From assembly GCF_030867145.1 (NCBI RefSeq), contig NC_134419.1, forward strand, positions 6,723,501 to 6,787,500: 64,000 bases of DNA, given 5' to 3'. The notes below the pieces were generated by a model. That model was not told the DNA's origin. It did not search any database and was given only the letters and a program-made list of their open reading frames with translations. Position numbers and translations under genes: made by a program. The stretch is from Opisthocomus hoazin. Lineage: Eukaryota > Chordata > Aves > Opisthocomiformes > Opisthocomidae. How positions within the stretch are numbered: the first letter of the stretch is position 1; every line of letters begins with the position of its first letter. Shown piece by piece: positions 25,006 to 38,034 of the stretch.

Positions 25006-28000
25006 CATTTTCAGGCTTCCAGATTTCTTCATAGTACTTGATAATAGTGAGTGATGCCATTGCCTTGCCTTAAATATCCCAGAGGGATAATCTCTAAAAA
25101 GCCCACAAATAATTCCACTTCTGACCATATGAAAGGGTTTCTGATTTTTGGTTGGGTTTGGTTTTTTACTGTACCTGACAGAGAGATAGGACACATAAGC
25201 AGGATGTGCATATAGGCTGGTCTGCACAGCGATATAAATGAAGTCAGAAGCTCAAAGAAACTTCAGTACCTTCAGTAAATTCAGTATCTGAGCCTGAGTT
25301 CATTCAGTGTCTGGGTACAGTTGTTACACAAGCAGATAGCCAAGTGCAACCATTACGTTGTGAAGTGTCTCACTACTTGCCAGGTCTTCCCACCATGCAA
25401 GAGTTTGCATTACAGAACATTTAATTACAGTGTTTTGACTAGAAGCAGCTTTTTTTTTTCAGCCAAGCAGAAAAGTTAGAGTAATTAAAAAAGTAATGAA
25501 AACTCAGTAAAAATTCCTTAAACCAAAGACCTCCATGCAGTTGTGATTTCAAAGAGCATATGTCAAGGAAGACTCCTGCTCACTGTCATTTAGCAGGTTG
25601 TTAAAAAGTTTCAAAAATGAAATAAAAGTTTATGCAAGTTATTGAGGGGCTTTTCTTTTGTCTGAATTTTTAACTATCTTTTCTACTCAGAGCAGATATA
25701 AGACCACAAACCACAGAATAGTAACTTACAGAATTTCATCCTGTGGCTTACAAAATTATCTTATGCAAAGAGCTGTGTTGGCTTCAGTGGAATAACTTGC
25801 ACAGCCAGTACATGTAGGTGGCAGAATTCACACCCAAAGCTTTCTAATATTGGTTACACTTACAGGTAGTTGCTTTGCAGAAAAATCTTCCTGGGAAGTG
25901 TGGCTGATATTTCAGTATGCCAGACTCATTGCATTGAAAAGCAGTGAAGAAAGCTTTCCTTCATGGCATCGAAAGGTGCTGAAAAAATGATGGTAATTTA
26001 AACCATCATCACAAAATATATCCAGCCTTATGCAGATAGTCATGTGAATTTACTTTTGCTGTCAAAAGCTTGTTTTTAAAATAAGCCTTGACTAAGGATA
26101 GTATGTAAAATAACATTTTAGAATGTAATCTTTCAGCAGTAATCAAAGTCCTATTCCTCATTTCAGTCAAAGTCTCACTACTTAAAAACATTAATTTAGC
26201 CTAGTGTTTCTTTCTTTTATGGGAATTTATAAAATATTATATAGAAGAAACATAGCAATCAGGCTTACCCCAGAATATAATGGGCTTTTAGATCCTTTAA
26301 TGAGTTGTGTAAGAACAGTGTATTAAGAAAAGTCATGCATGCCATACATCTCTCCCTCATTGTAAAACATTGTTCTTAGATTTTACTGCAGCCACAACAA
26401 CTTTATCTTTTTAATTAAAAAAAAAAAAAGGGTATCAAATTTCACTAAGCTTAAGCGGGAAGAATATGTTCTGCGTTCCTGAAACCACATTGCAACACCA
26501 GTGAATTAAAAGAGGCAGGAGTGCAGGTATATGGAAGGGACAAACATGAGTAAAACTGAGGCTACCCTGGTGCTTGCCTGTGCCAGCTGATGCTTTCTCA
26601 AGTGAACCAAACCACCAGAGAGCGGGGAAATAGAAGGGACGACACCTAACACTGGGGCAAGCTAGGAGTTTAAGGGAGCTGACAAACAAAAGGGAGCACA
26701 AGCTAATGAGCTTCACTGAGTCCCACTAAGCCACTTTGCCCCCTACCTGGGGATGTCAGGGCTGCCATGCAATATAGGTCAGCTTCAGAAGACATCCAGC
26801 TGGAGAGGCCTGGGGCTTACAGAAGAAATTCACCTGTGCAGACACTTGGGTCCAGCCCCAATCTCTGGGCACATCCATTTGTCAGCACTCCCACCAGCTC
26901 TGTTTCCCTGGAGGCAGCGGGTGTTGTTGGATCTGGCTCTCGCATCACGAAGTTTCAAAATGAAATACTATGTCAAAAATATAAAATCCCACCTTCTGCT
27001 GCAATGTAAACACCATTCCACACACCCACGGAGTGCCTGGAGGAGCGTGCTGTAATCTCAGCATACAGCCCGACAGCCCGCGCCTGCCATCCCCTCCCAG
27101 CGCCGGGCACTGCTTAAGCCGTGGAGCCGACTTCAGCTTTCATGCATTATCTATAGCACAAAAAGAGGGTCCTCAGTAAATTACTCCCACAACACGACAG
27201 AAGTGCCCTAGCTTTCAGTAACAAAGCCACTTCAGGTGTCAAATTGCTTTGCCTTTTCCCACTTCATGCTGAAAGTGTCTTGACTATTTGGGACATGGAA
27301 CAGAAAAGTGGCATAAAATAAGTATTCAGGATGTGTTTAGGACTGTAAGACTCCAGTTCTAGTAGCCACCAAATAAAGAATAATTCTAGTTCATGGTTTC
27401 GGCTCTGCTCTTAGAAAATGTGAATTTCTGCCCATTTTGTTATGATTTGCTGTGGCTTTTTTTAAGATTAAGTGATGAATACAGCAAGTCAGAGTCTGAA
27501 GACACCCGCATACCATTCCAAGTAAATGCTATTTCAGTCAGTCAGACAGTTGCAGTGAACAGCTTTTTCTAGCAGAGCTGGCTTCAGACACTGCATACTT
27601 GTAACAAGCTAAATCCCACCATTAAGAGGTTTAGCCCAGCTATGATTGTCAAAAGCTGTCTATCACAAGGCCTATTTCTCCTGTATTCAGAGAATTAACA
27701 ATGAAAGTACTTTTTGACGTGCTAAATGAGATTTTGGGACACTTAACAAGAGTTGGCTCAAAAGCGCTACCTCAAGAAATAGAAAATACCAGCAATGTTG
27801 ACACTGTATGACAAATTATATGTTCCTTAATATACTGTGTCACTCCATTCAGTTTTATAATTGGCACTGACTGTAGCTGAAATCTGATCCAAAGTATACA
27901 AAATTAACTGGCACTTGTTTTGTCCCTCTTAGCATTTTCTAGGCTACAGATCTTTGTAAATATTTACTTAGCAAGGTGGCATACTAATTTTTCCCATAAA

Positions 28001-28359
28001 ATATACATGTCCATATCTGTAATGATATAATTAATTTTTTTCTGTTGGATGACAGGCTAGCTGTGTACAACCAGCTTAGACTGCAAGTGATGGGAAACTG
28101 CCTTTAGAGTTCAAGCAAAGAAAAACCTATATATAAAGATTATTGTACTCTTTGACTTCTGCCAACCTCATTAAAACTACTGAAATTACAGAGGTTATTA
28201 GCCAGCCCATACTTGCTCAACAGGGAGATTTTCAAGGAACCATTGTTCCAGGGAGAAGTACTGTCAGCATTAACTCTGGGGTTGCACCAGTTAAACCTCC
28301 TACTCAATACCCTCTTCTCCTGCACTGGGTAATGGTGTCTAATAGTCCTCATGGGCCTC

Positions 28360-28640
28360 TCCCCATGATTTTGTCCAATTCCTACTGAAATAATTTAGTC
28401 TTTTTGGTCTTGATAGCATTCTGTCACCTAACAGCGTGTACCCTGGAGTCTCCTTACTTTTTGCAACTGAGTTTATTTTGCATTTGCTGGCTCCCCAGTG
28501 ATTAGGATTTTGTAAACCTCCGTTACGTCCATTCCCACATCTCTTTCACGACTCAAGTCCTAATCAGCTCTCCTAGCACGGAAACACCTCAGTTGTGCTT
28601 GCTACCTCTCCTCTCTCTCTGGGTCAGCCTCAAGCCACAG
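28360..28640 (-). mobile_element. Probable ancient CR1/L3-like LINE fragment
   Basis: On the + strand the stretch contains ATGATTTTGTCCAATTCC, then GATTTTGTAAACCTCCGTTA, then GACTCAAGTCCTAATCAGC and CTCTCCT, in the order seen in antisense copies of old reptilian CR1/L3 elements. Divergence is high, so the boundaries and family are approximate. Confidence 0.45.
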
Positions 28641-31600
28641 AGAGGAAGAGTATCTCACTCCCAGGAGCTGTCCTGGCTTCAGCTTCAGCTTGCTGTGCTT
28701 GGGGAAGAGTTGCAAGGACAGGCAACAAAGTGCTGGAAATTCCCATGGATGTTGCAGGGATCAGAAGTCAGGACACCACCTTCTCCCTGCCCTCCAACAA
28801 ATCCGCATCTGGACACAAACGACTCAGTAATCCTATTAGAAACCAGCATTTCAGATCCATGCTGTAGTCCAAGCTCCATCTGCATTCACAGTAATGCAAT
28901 TCAGGAGTGACCCAGATTTACAATAGATAAAACAGTGAGGTAATGCTAGTATGGGAGAAGAATTACATCCTCGTATGTATATAAACATGCACAAATATAT
29001 AAATAAAACATTTCTATTTCTTAGAGAACATTGTAAACTCCTCAATAGCCTCTCAGTAGCAAAATCAAAGCATGCGTCTTGCACTTTTCTGGAACATTAA
29101 AATGCCATTTCCTTCTAAACAGAAGAAATTCAGCCCATGGTTGGCTTTATTTTCCCCTGAGTTGGTCAGAGTCATTGCAGAGATTTTCAGAAGTCTTGGA
29201 AGCACAGAGCTCTCCCTGGCACACCCACCGGCATCACTGCTTGCAGGTTTGTGTTTGGACATTAATTTTAAAACCATTTCCAAGGATTTTTTAACTGGGC
29301 CTGAGGATGTGCCAAACAAGTGAAACTGATTACAGACTCAAGCTCCTAGCATGAGAATTATTTGAAGAGGAGAAAATCTGCACTGGTTTTAATTTCCAAA
29401 GAACAGAACCAGCATTTTGGTTTCATTTTGGTTTCAGATACTTTCAGGACTTAGAATTATTCATATATACCTGACCTCTAAATGATGCTGGTCTTGTAGA
29501 TGCAAATGACAGCTCTAATATTTCTTAAACATCATTTTCTAAGACAATGTGTGCTTATGTCATCAACTCTTTCTCATGCAATTATTTGTCAGTTAACACT
29601 TTCTGGTAGTGCCAGATCTGGCAACATTTTGGAGGGTGGATGCAATGATCGCCTGAAAGACACAGGCAGCACCCAGTTTGGATTATGTGACACCCAGCAT
29701 GTGCATCAAGCCACATCCAGGACATGTCCCCAGACATAAGAGAACCAGTTGAAGATTCCTGGGCTGTGCTGAAGTTTCATCTCAGTCCTGCAGCCACACC
29801 ATGCCATCACTATATTTATTTAGTTTTTATCATAATCACTTGAGCTTCTGAGTAACTGGAACAATTAGGGTGATTAATTGCATGTTTTCAATAAAAACAG
29901 AAGACCATGGAGGATTACATTACAGGCTAAATATTTTCAGAAAACTCTATCAGCTAGTAGACATAACAAATGCAATAGGTCCAATGCAACATGAAGCTGT
30001 GCACATTGTGCAAACTGGTTTGCTCTGGAACTCAGATCTCCTCAAAAGAAGCCAAAGTGTTTAAAAAAATAAACTAAGTCAGAGTGCATAGGGGGAAAAG
30101 AAATATTGACATGTGAGGCTGCTCTACCTCTAATATAAAGAAACATTGTTTTCCCTGTGGTCCTTTTATTGTCTAAATAGAAAGTGCAAAGCATAGGAGA
30201 AAGCACACAACAAGGCAAAGTGCACAAGTGAAGGTCATTAGCTTTTGCTTGGAAGCAATGAGTTACATTGAAAAGGAAAATTAGAAAAGCACACAGTGGG
30301 ATACCTACAATACTGACACGTTCCTTAACGACAGCAAGAAGGCAAACTAACCTGCCTGCCACTACAACTCAAACAGAGGGAGGTTAAACCCAAGAACAGA
30401 AGATACTCACACTGAAAATTTCATTTGTTGAATCCTTGCTTAAAAATCTGGGCTTTCATCTTCTACTCATCAGTATGCTACTGAAATGCTTAAATACAGC
30501 TTCAGCCAACGCCTCTTTCTGGATTTCCTTGCAACCACCTGAGATCCGCTTTAACTAAACAGAGCATGAACGCTTACTGAGATACACTTTTGAAAGAAGA
30601 AACTGGACTCAAGAACATCCCTGCCATTAAAGCCATGCCAGTGGATGGCAGACTGTGAAATTCCCTGTAGGGGAAGGGAAGTCCTGGATTTCCCATAGCC
30701 ATGCCAGACATGGCTCATCTATCACAATGTTGCTATCATGGCCATCATCTTCCTGGCTGTCTTCTAAAGAATATGACAGCTGCCAGTGTTGTATGATAAG
30801 CTCAGGCGTGCTCTGCAGAAAGGGTGCACGTCTTCGAGCAGGGCTAACAGGACAGGGCACTGAGGCAGGCAGACTTCTGTCAGCTGACAAGCTGCAGCTC
30901 TTGCCATCACCATCAAGAGACGCCTGACCCATGCTCCACACAGACAGGCCCTTGGCCAGCTCAGTCCAAACCAATCCTTAAGACCAGTGACTCTATAGGA
31001 TCTGGTCCATGGTGCTCATCAGAGTCTTACCTTCAGCTGATGCCTTTATCAGGCTACTCAGTGAGGTGCACTATAAAATTTCTACATAAATAAAAAGCCA
31101 GCTTCTTTCGTTGCCCACACTACCACGTACTTGCTTGGTTACACAAAGAAAGAAGTGAATAGTGAAAGGTTTTATGTTCCATCTGCATGATTGGAGACTT
31201 TGTGCTTTAACACAAGCACCGGGGTCACAGGGCAGGAACATGGTGTTTTCTTTCCAGTCAGCATGAAACTGACATTTACTAGATGAGTGTTTTGTTCTAT
31301 TTGTTTTAAGCTCATTACATTTTAACTCAGTTCAACAATGCTGGAAAACTTGACCAAACCCAATATTCTAGGGTGTTTAATCAACATGAACCGAATGTAC
31401 AAATGTCTGAAATTTAAAATAAGAGTATATCGCAACAAAAATACATTCTTTATACCAGAAGCTCTGTCTTTTTGATTCCAGTCACTGCCAAGTGGTCATG
31501 TCTTTGCATTTAGGACATGTGTTAAACATTTCTCTTTAGTTGATAAATGTCTTCTCAATGCCAGTGTTTCTTGTGATTAATTATTGAAGAAATTGGCTTT

Positions 31601-34600
31601 TATTTTTAATTTAACTGCAGAATTTTTGTCAGACTCAAACAGGTAAGAGCTTAGCTATTTAATAAGAGAATAAGCAACCTGAATGTGTAAGAGGAGTGGA
31701 GGGCAGCAGAAGAGTGCTGAGGTACACATCAGTAGTATTTCTGTACATTCCCTCCAGAGAAGGCCTATATTTTCCATATGTGCTTTTAGGTTTCATCACA
31801 TTCAGATCAAACAAAAAAGCAAAATGAAAAGACTGGCTCTTCTGCTGTCAAATGCATCTCTATTATCAATCCGAAAGAGATTACACACCAAAATTCTGAA
31901 TGCATTTTCCTGCATCCTCCCTTGGAGCCTCACTTACTACGCAGGGGCAGGCATTAGCCCCAGCCCACATAGCGATTCAGTGCTGCCACCACCTTCTCCG
32001 CAGTGGGGACATGAAAGAGCTGCTGTGGCACACAATTCTGCCAGTACCTGGGTGCAGCCTGACTGGGATCAAGGCTCTTGGAGATGGGAGTTGTGGACAC
32101 TTCGGCACAGCTCAGTGCTGGCAGGTGGACTCCAGCCAGGCTGGGTGTTGCTCTGTCCTACTTGTCATCCCAGCACATTTGTGATGGTTCTGCAATTAGG
32201 CACCCATCTTCCCTTTTGTTAGCTTTTCCATTGAAGGACAGTAATTTATAAACCGCATATTAAAACCCTGAATTTACTTCCTTTAGCTACAGGTTGTTAC
32301 TTTTTAACACAAATAGACTTGTTGCTACAGGGCAAGAAGCAGCCTTCTCCAGCTTAGACCAAACTTTGCATTCAAATATCCAGTTTGTTATGGGGATACT
32401 AACTGCAGTTTGATCACTGCAGAAAAACACAATCAGTATCACCCTGAGAGCCCATTTCAATGGCTAAGTGACTGTACAACAAAATTTAATGTTTCCATTA
32501 TCATTTTGGTCACTATCGTTATCAAGAGAAACATATGCTTATTCCTTCAATATTTCAGCACTTCATTCACCAGTTACACAGATTATTCTGAAGCCCATGG
32601 AGCTCTGACTTCATGTTTAAACCAACGTAGAGAAAAATTAATGTCATCAACAAGCACCAGTTCAGTGAGAACTTCTACAAGCATTAGAACCATTCATGAA
32701 AATTTTACTAAAGTATTTTTAAAAAATGCAAAGCCATTTTAATTCACTTCTTACTTATTATTCAGTACACTACTCTTAACCCATTTACACCTTGTAAAAT
32801 ACCCCTTAACAAGGAATAGAAAGACAACTAAAAAGTTCTGCTTTTTCTGACAAGACTTTTTTGTAAGCTGTAAAATATACAGTAGCTCCATTTAATGGGT
32901 AGTATTGTAAAATAGTGAATAAAACTGGCTAGTTGATGCTCACACATACAAGAAAAATGAACCACCTATTGGAAAAGATCTTATTTTCCCAGTTAGGGCA
33001 CTAAAAACAGCCTCTCCAACATGAGCTTGGCTATATTAACACGAGGAGTACCTATTCATACAGGTAGTATTACTCAGCATTTTGCTGAGAAGAAAAAACT
33101 CACTTCTGATGATCCAGAAATACCCTAGAGAAAGACATCAGTCCGGCTCTTCATTTCAGTCACTGCTCAGGTTGAATAATTATATCACTACTCACTCAAA
33201 ACCTGCAGATCATCCCCTCTCAAAACAGTTTGATTATTCTACGTGCTGAAACTTTCCAGTGCATTGAGGCTGCAGTTTCAACCTTTCAAGCCAAAGACAG
33301 GAGTCCCAGTGAAAGTCTTGCTTTGATGGTGAGCGGTTAATGCTATGCTCAGACTCCAAGTTAAGGAAAACACTTACATGACTGAGAGCTAGAAAACCAA
33401 TCCCATGTGCAGCAGCTCACATTAACCGAAGCACCGGAGGCAGCTGCAAAGCATGGTGACTTAGATTTAATCTGCTTCTTGGGTTGAACTAACAGAGAGA
33501 GCTACACTGTTGTAATTCGTAACTCATGTAAGAAGTAGCTCGCACCCAAGTCAGATACTTCTGAACTGCACCAGTTCTGCATGCATTCTCCAAACAGTGA
33601 CTCAGTCCTGCTCCTACTGAGAAAATGCCCCTCAACATCATCATGCATGTGTGGTTTATGCCTTCCACAAAGATTCAATTGAAAATGTTAAATTCTGCTT
33701 TGGAATTTTCATTTCAGAATAAGACTGGTAGGATATTCCAGCTAAATATCATAACCTGTCCTTTGCCACAGACACTTACGGTTTTGCATTCTGGATCACA
33801 TGTTGCTTTTTTCCCACAGAATTAATGTCTTGTAAGGTTCTGAGCCTGCATTCTGATCATAATTCAATGTATAGTTTTCTTCACATTTTTCAGAGCTAGC
33901 CTGTGTTTTTGTTGCCTCTGACTGCACATCCATCTGAAAAGAGCTAAACTCACTGGATGAAACACTAGCCCTCCAACCGCAGTCACTTTCTTTGCACATT
34001 TCTGTTTTCTTACTCAAATTTATTTCTCTAAGCTGTGGCTCTCAATTAGTCAGGTGTAAAAGCATTTCTATTTGAGAGAAGAAAGTTTTGTGTTTGGTAT
34101 GGACAAAGTCAATGTTCTAGAACTGTTGTGCTTGAATATATTAGAAGACAACCAAATGTTGGAAATTACGCTTGAAATACATTAAGTTGAAAAATGAACT
34201 GGGACCAATCCTAAGTAAGTTTGTGTGACTGCTACAAGGTACCCATTGGGTCTTTCTAGGCTCTGAGCTACTGCCATTCCCTCTATTTCTCCCTGCTGAA
34301 GACGCTGCTTCATCGTGACACATTCTAGCTCTTCACCTGCAAAGATTCTTCGTTTCCTCATCAAACTCAAGTCTAAAAACAGAATGCTATTTTTTTCTGG
34401 GAAGGAGGTTTATACCCTACAAGAAAAAAAAAAAAAAGAAGCAGCACTTCAGAATTGCCTTAATCGTAATCTACTGCTCTAGAACACTAGCACAAGACTA
34501 TGCAAACCAGATCTGTCCACAGGCTGTACTCCCACTGGTTTATACTATACTCTCAGACACCATTTTGCTGCAAGCATTTCAAGTCCAAAAAAGGTCTGTA

Positions 34601-36339
34601 AAACCGTAGATCTGATGAAACCAGGATGACCATTAACTGCCTGACTTTACTCACTAGGCCTGAGGTAAGGTATTGAATAAAGCCTTCCTGACTCAGCTTC
34701 AACTACTGTATCACCCTGCTTCATGAATAATCCACTAAGAGCTAGCTCATTCAATGCCTACTTAAAAGCTGTATGATTTAAACACTGTAATAATCACTAA
34801 TCAATTTGACAAGCTTGAGCTTAGAGGGGGAAAGCTAGAAACTTGGTAGTAAAATATCTTTGGCCAATCTTTTCCCTACAGTTACACAAAGAAGTTTATT
34901 TCTTTATATTACTATATAAATATATCTAAATCTCATGCAGAGAGGTCCTCAAAAACAGGGTCTTAAACTGAAGGTAACACAATGTAGGTCAAACTTCACC
35001 AACCACCACTGAGCATGCTCTAGGGAGAATGAATACCCGTCTGCCATACTGAAGCAAATGGACAGTCCTCACAGCGCATTATTCTCTTTCTTATAGCACT
35101 AGGACCTTTTAGGAGGCAAATTGAGAGTTGCCTACCCTAAAAGGCAAGTGCCTTCTTCAGCCCTAGTCTATTCTGTGGCACCAAGAGCAGCCATCACCCT
35201 CTGAACTATCTATTGCATGAGACAGACCACATTTCACTTGGATTTCTTCAACACATCCACCTGCATTTCTTCTAGAGAAACATGCTTACTTGTTTTAGAC
35301 GTAATGGAAAATTCAAGCGACCCTGTTGGTAATCTGTTACACTAGTTAACTATCTTATTCTGAAGTTTCGATTTGAACTTGGAAACTGGCGTAAACAAAC
35401 CAAATTAGTTTAGCCAGTAAGAAGTATTACAAGGACATAAATTGGTCTGAAAGAGTCAAATTTCATTTGACCTTGAATCTTCTTAGACTGAAGAAGTTCC
35501 ACATGAATAAGCACAAGTCTCACAGGGCTAACATTTGGGCTAAATGTCCATTATAGCTAAATTTAAATTAAAAAAAATCCAAAGCCATGAATAACTGCAT
35601 TGAATTACTCTAAAGTTATTTTGGCTTAAGTCTTGAATGTTTCCCTTTCCTGTTTTTAAGCTACAGGGTGTTTTTTCTTTTAGACTTTTCAAACGGTAAA
35701 AATATTCTGAAAGCATGAACTTTTTAAATGGGTATCAAATACAAAGCTACATCACGTACTGGTAACACATGTTACAGGCTTATTTATACCATGAAATGCA
35801 ATGCCATATATGCCTTCCAAAACTTGATTTTAAACTGTAGTTAATACTTAGTATATGTAAGTGGCCAGACAGACACCTTACAACACGAACTTGTCCTTTT
35901 CATGCTAGTAAGGACTTAGATATGGTGACTGACAAAAGTTACCCATGTAAGTTAAGCTACAGATGTCCAACACAACTGACCTGCTAGCATGCACAAAGCT
36001 GCCTCAGCTTTTCCCAGCATGAGCAGAGCTAAGTGTTTGAGGTACCCCTAAGCCTTGCTGTACAAGAGCTGTGGCAAACCACAATCCTGCCACCATCACA
36101 GGTACCTCTCGGCACAGGTAAATGCTTTTCTCGGAACTCTGCTGGAGGGCTCTTTGCTCTGTACCGGCGAACAAGCACAAACACCCTGAAGACAGCCTTC
36201 TTCATGGACTGTTCTCCCTCTCGCACTACTACCAAGGCTGTAGTCAGACACATGCGTTGCAAAGGCCGGAGCACCAGCCCAGCCCAACCACAAGGTCATT
36301 GCTTGCACTCTCCTCCCCGACCCGTGCAACACACTGAGG
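28641..36339. other. Intergenic, no supported gene
   Basis: AT-rich DNA with an A14 tract at about 34423-34437. Three minus-strand segments (about 30627-31070, 33796-34035, 34182-34375) are open and have splice-like edges; they are discussed as a finding but not called as exons because each runs into a stop and they cannot be joined convincingly. The + strand frame at 31683-32222 looks like chance. Confidence 0.5.
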
Positions 36340-36990
36340 AAATTCACAGCACGCGTGGCTACCGCGGCACAAAACCCGCAAGGGAACCACGACCTCAACC
36401 CGCGAGTGCTTGATCTATGTAAGCAAATGGCCATTTTACCACAGCAGGGCTCAGGTGCGGGTCCCGACGCTCCCACGAAGCCCAGGGAACCCACCGCGCT
36501 CAGCACAGCGAGGGGCCCGACCCCGCCGCACGCCTCACGCCGCCAACGGCCGCGCCGCCTCGCGCCCACGGCCGCGCCCGCGCAGAACTGCCGCTGCTCC
36601 TCCCGCCGCGCGCGCGAGGCTCTGAGGCTGGGGGCGCGCGACCCCTGCGCGGCTCTGCGGCTCCTGCCTCGTTACCGCCCGCCGATGAAGGGCCGGCCCC
36701 GCCCGCCCCGCGCAGCCCCTGACGGGAGGGTGTCCGTCCCCCGCCTCACACCCCGCTGCCCGGCGAGCGCTCGGCGGCGGGGTGAGGGGCGTTTCGGCGC
36801 AGGAGCGGCGGGGCCGGGTTGCCCCTCCGGCTGTGGGAAGGGTGCAGTGACCGCTCCTCTCTCTGACAGCCGCCGCGGTGCGCGTCTGCGGAAGGGGCTT
36901 GGCCGCGCCTTGGTCCTCGGAGCCGAAGTTGCGGGGTATCCCCGCTGTGCGGGCAGCGTTGGGCTGCGCTGGGCGCTGGTGGGGGACAGG
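36340..36990. promoter_or_regulatory. Isolated CpG island (orphan promoter candidate)
   Basis: A sharply bounded, very CG-dinucleotide-rich block in otherwise AT-rich DNA. It contains GC boxes (CCCCGCCCGCCCCG at about 36697) and runs of GCGCGCGCG. A YY1-like GGCCATTTT (36429-36437) reads AAAATGGCC on the - strand, an arrangement often found just downstream of minus-strand start sites. On the + strand a GTGAGG donor-like site (about 36781) and a strong pyrimidine-rich acceptor ending in TCTGACAG (about 36870) are also visible. The 255-codon + frame across the island (36355-37122) is expected from low stop frequency in GC-rich DNA and is not called as a gene. Confidence 0.7.
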
Positions 36991-37089
36991 AGGCTTTCTG
37001 CTCCGTACGGCACTGCCAACCCACTACAAGGGAACATGGGTCCAGCTTCTGGTTTTCCATCTTCCTCTGCAGTATTCCCTTTGAGTACC

Positions 37090-38034
37090 CCAGGGGCTTT
37101 GCCTATCCAACTGCTTCATTAATGACCTGGATGAAGAGTTAGAATGTACCCTCAGCAAGTTTGCTGATGACACCAAACTGGGAGGAGCGGTGGATACACC
37201 GGCAGGCTGTGCTGCCATTCAGCGAGACCTGGACAGGCTGGAGAGTTGGGCAGAGAGGAACCTGATGAAATTCAACAAGGGCAAGTGCAGGGTCCTGCAC
37301 CTGGGGAGGAACAACCCCATGCACCAGTACAGGCTTGGGGCAGACCTGCTGCAGAGCAGCTCTGCGGAGAGGGACCTGGGTGTGCTGGTGGATGACAGGT
37401 TGACCATGAGCCAGCAGTGTGCCTTGGCTGCCAAGAAGGCCAGTGGGATCCTGGGGTGCATTAAGAGTGTGGCCAGCAGGTCGAGGGAGGTTCTCCTTCC
37501 CCTCAGCCCTAGTGAGGCCCCATCTGGAGCACTGTGTCCAGTTCTGGGCTCCCCACTTCAAGAAAGATGAGGAGCTACTGGAGAGAGTCCAGCGGAGGGC
37601 TACGAGGATGATGGACTGGAGCATCTGTCCTATGAGGAAAGGCTGAGGGAGCTGGGCTTGTTCAGCCTGAAGAAGAGAGGGCTGCGAGGGGACCTTATCA
37701 ATGCTTATAAATATCTGCAGGGTGGGTGTCAGGAGGATGGGGCCAAACTCTTTTCAGTGGTGCCCAGTGACAGGACAAGGGGCAACGGGCACAAACGGAA
37801 GCAGAGGAAGTTCCATCTGAACTTGAGGAAGAACTTCTTCCCTCTGAGGGTGACGGAGCCCTGGAACAGGCTGCCCAGGGAGGCTGTGGAGTCTCCTTCT
37901 CTGGAGATATTCAAGACCCACCTGGACAAGGTCCTGTGCAGCCTGCTGTAGGTGACCCTGCTTTGGCAGGGGGGTTGGACTGGATGACCCACAGAGGTCC
38001 CTTCCAACCCCTACCATGCTGGGATTCTGTGATT
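37090..38034 (+). mobile_element. CR1 LINE, 5'-truncated, ORF2 3' half and 3' end
   Basis: An avian CR1 non-LTR retrotransposon. It enters inside the reverse transcriptase, with the catalytic box as FADD followed by the CR1-typical block [20 protein letters not shown] (37250-37310). It continues through QRRATRMM (about 37590) and a final block with [14 protein letters not shown], and ends LDKVLCSLL with a TAG at 37949-37951, then the 3' UTR and GATTCTGTGATT. The frame is broken near 37500 (RT frame continues in a different frame) and again near 37646-37658, so it encodes no functional enzyme. It lies about 100 bp from the CpG island. Confidence 0.95.

Larger units (their letters stand above)
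12835..28359. other. Intergenic, no supported gene
   Basis: Mostly AT-rich DNA with scattered old repeats listed separately (fold-back at 13.0 kb, palindrome at 15.4 kb, MIR at 17.2 kb, small tandem duplication at 25.0 kb). A TG/TA simple repeat lies at about 15897-15913. The open frames here (for example 13858-14193, 15423-15767, 19733-20074) are unsupported by motif, codon pattern or splice signals. Confidence 0.6.

Noticed and set aside
31683..32222. 179-codon + frame
   Set aside because: No motif or family resemblance, overlapping second frame open at 31900-32184, no start or splice context.
36355..37122. 255-codon + frame across the CpG island
   Set aside because: GC-rich DNA has few stop codons; frames are open on both strands here, the composition is R/P/A-rich without any domain, and the 3' part approaches the CR1.
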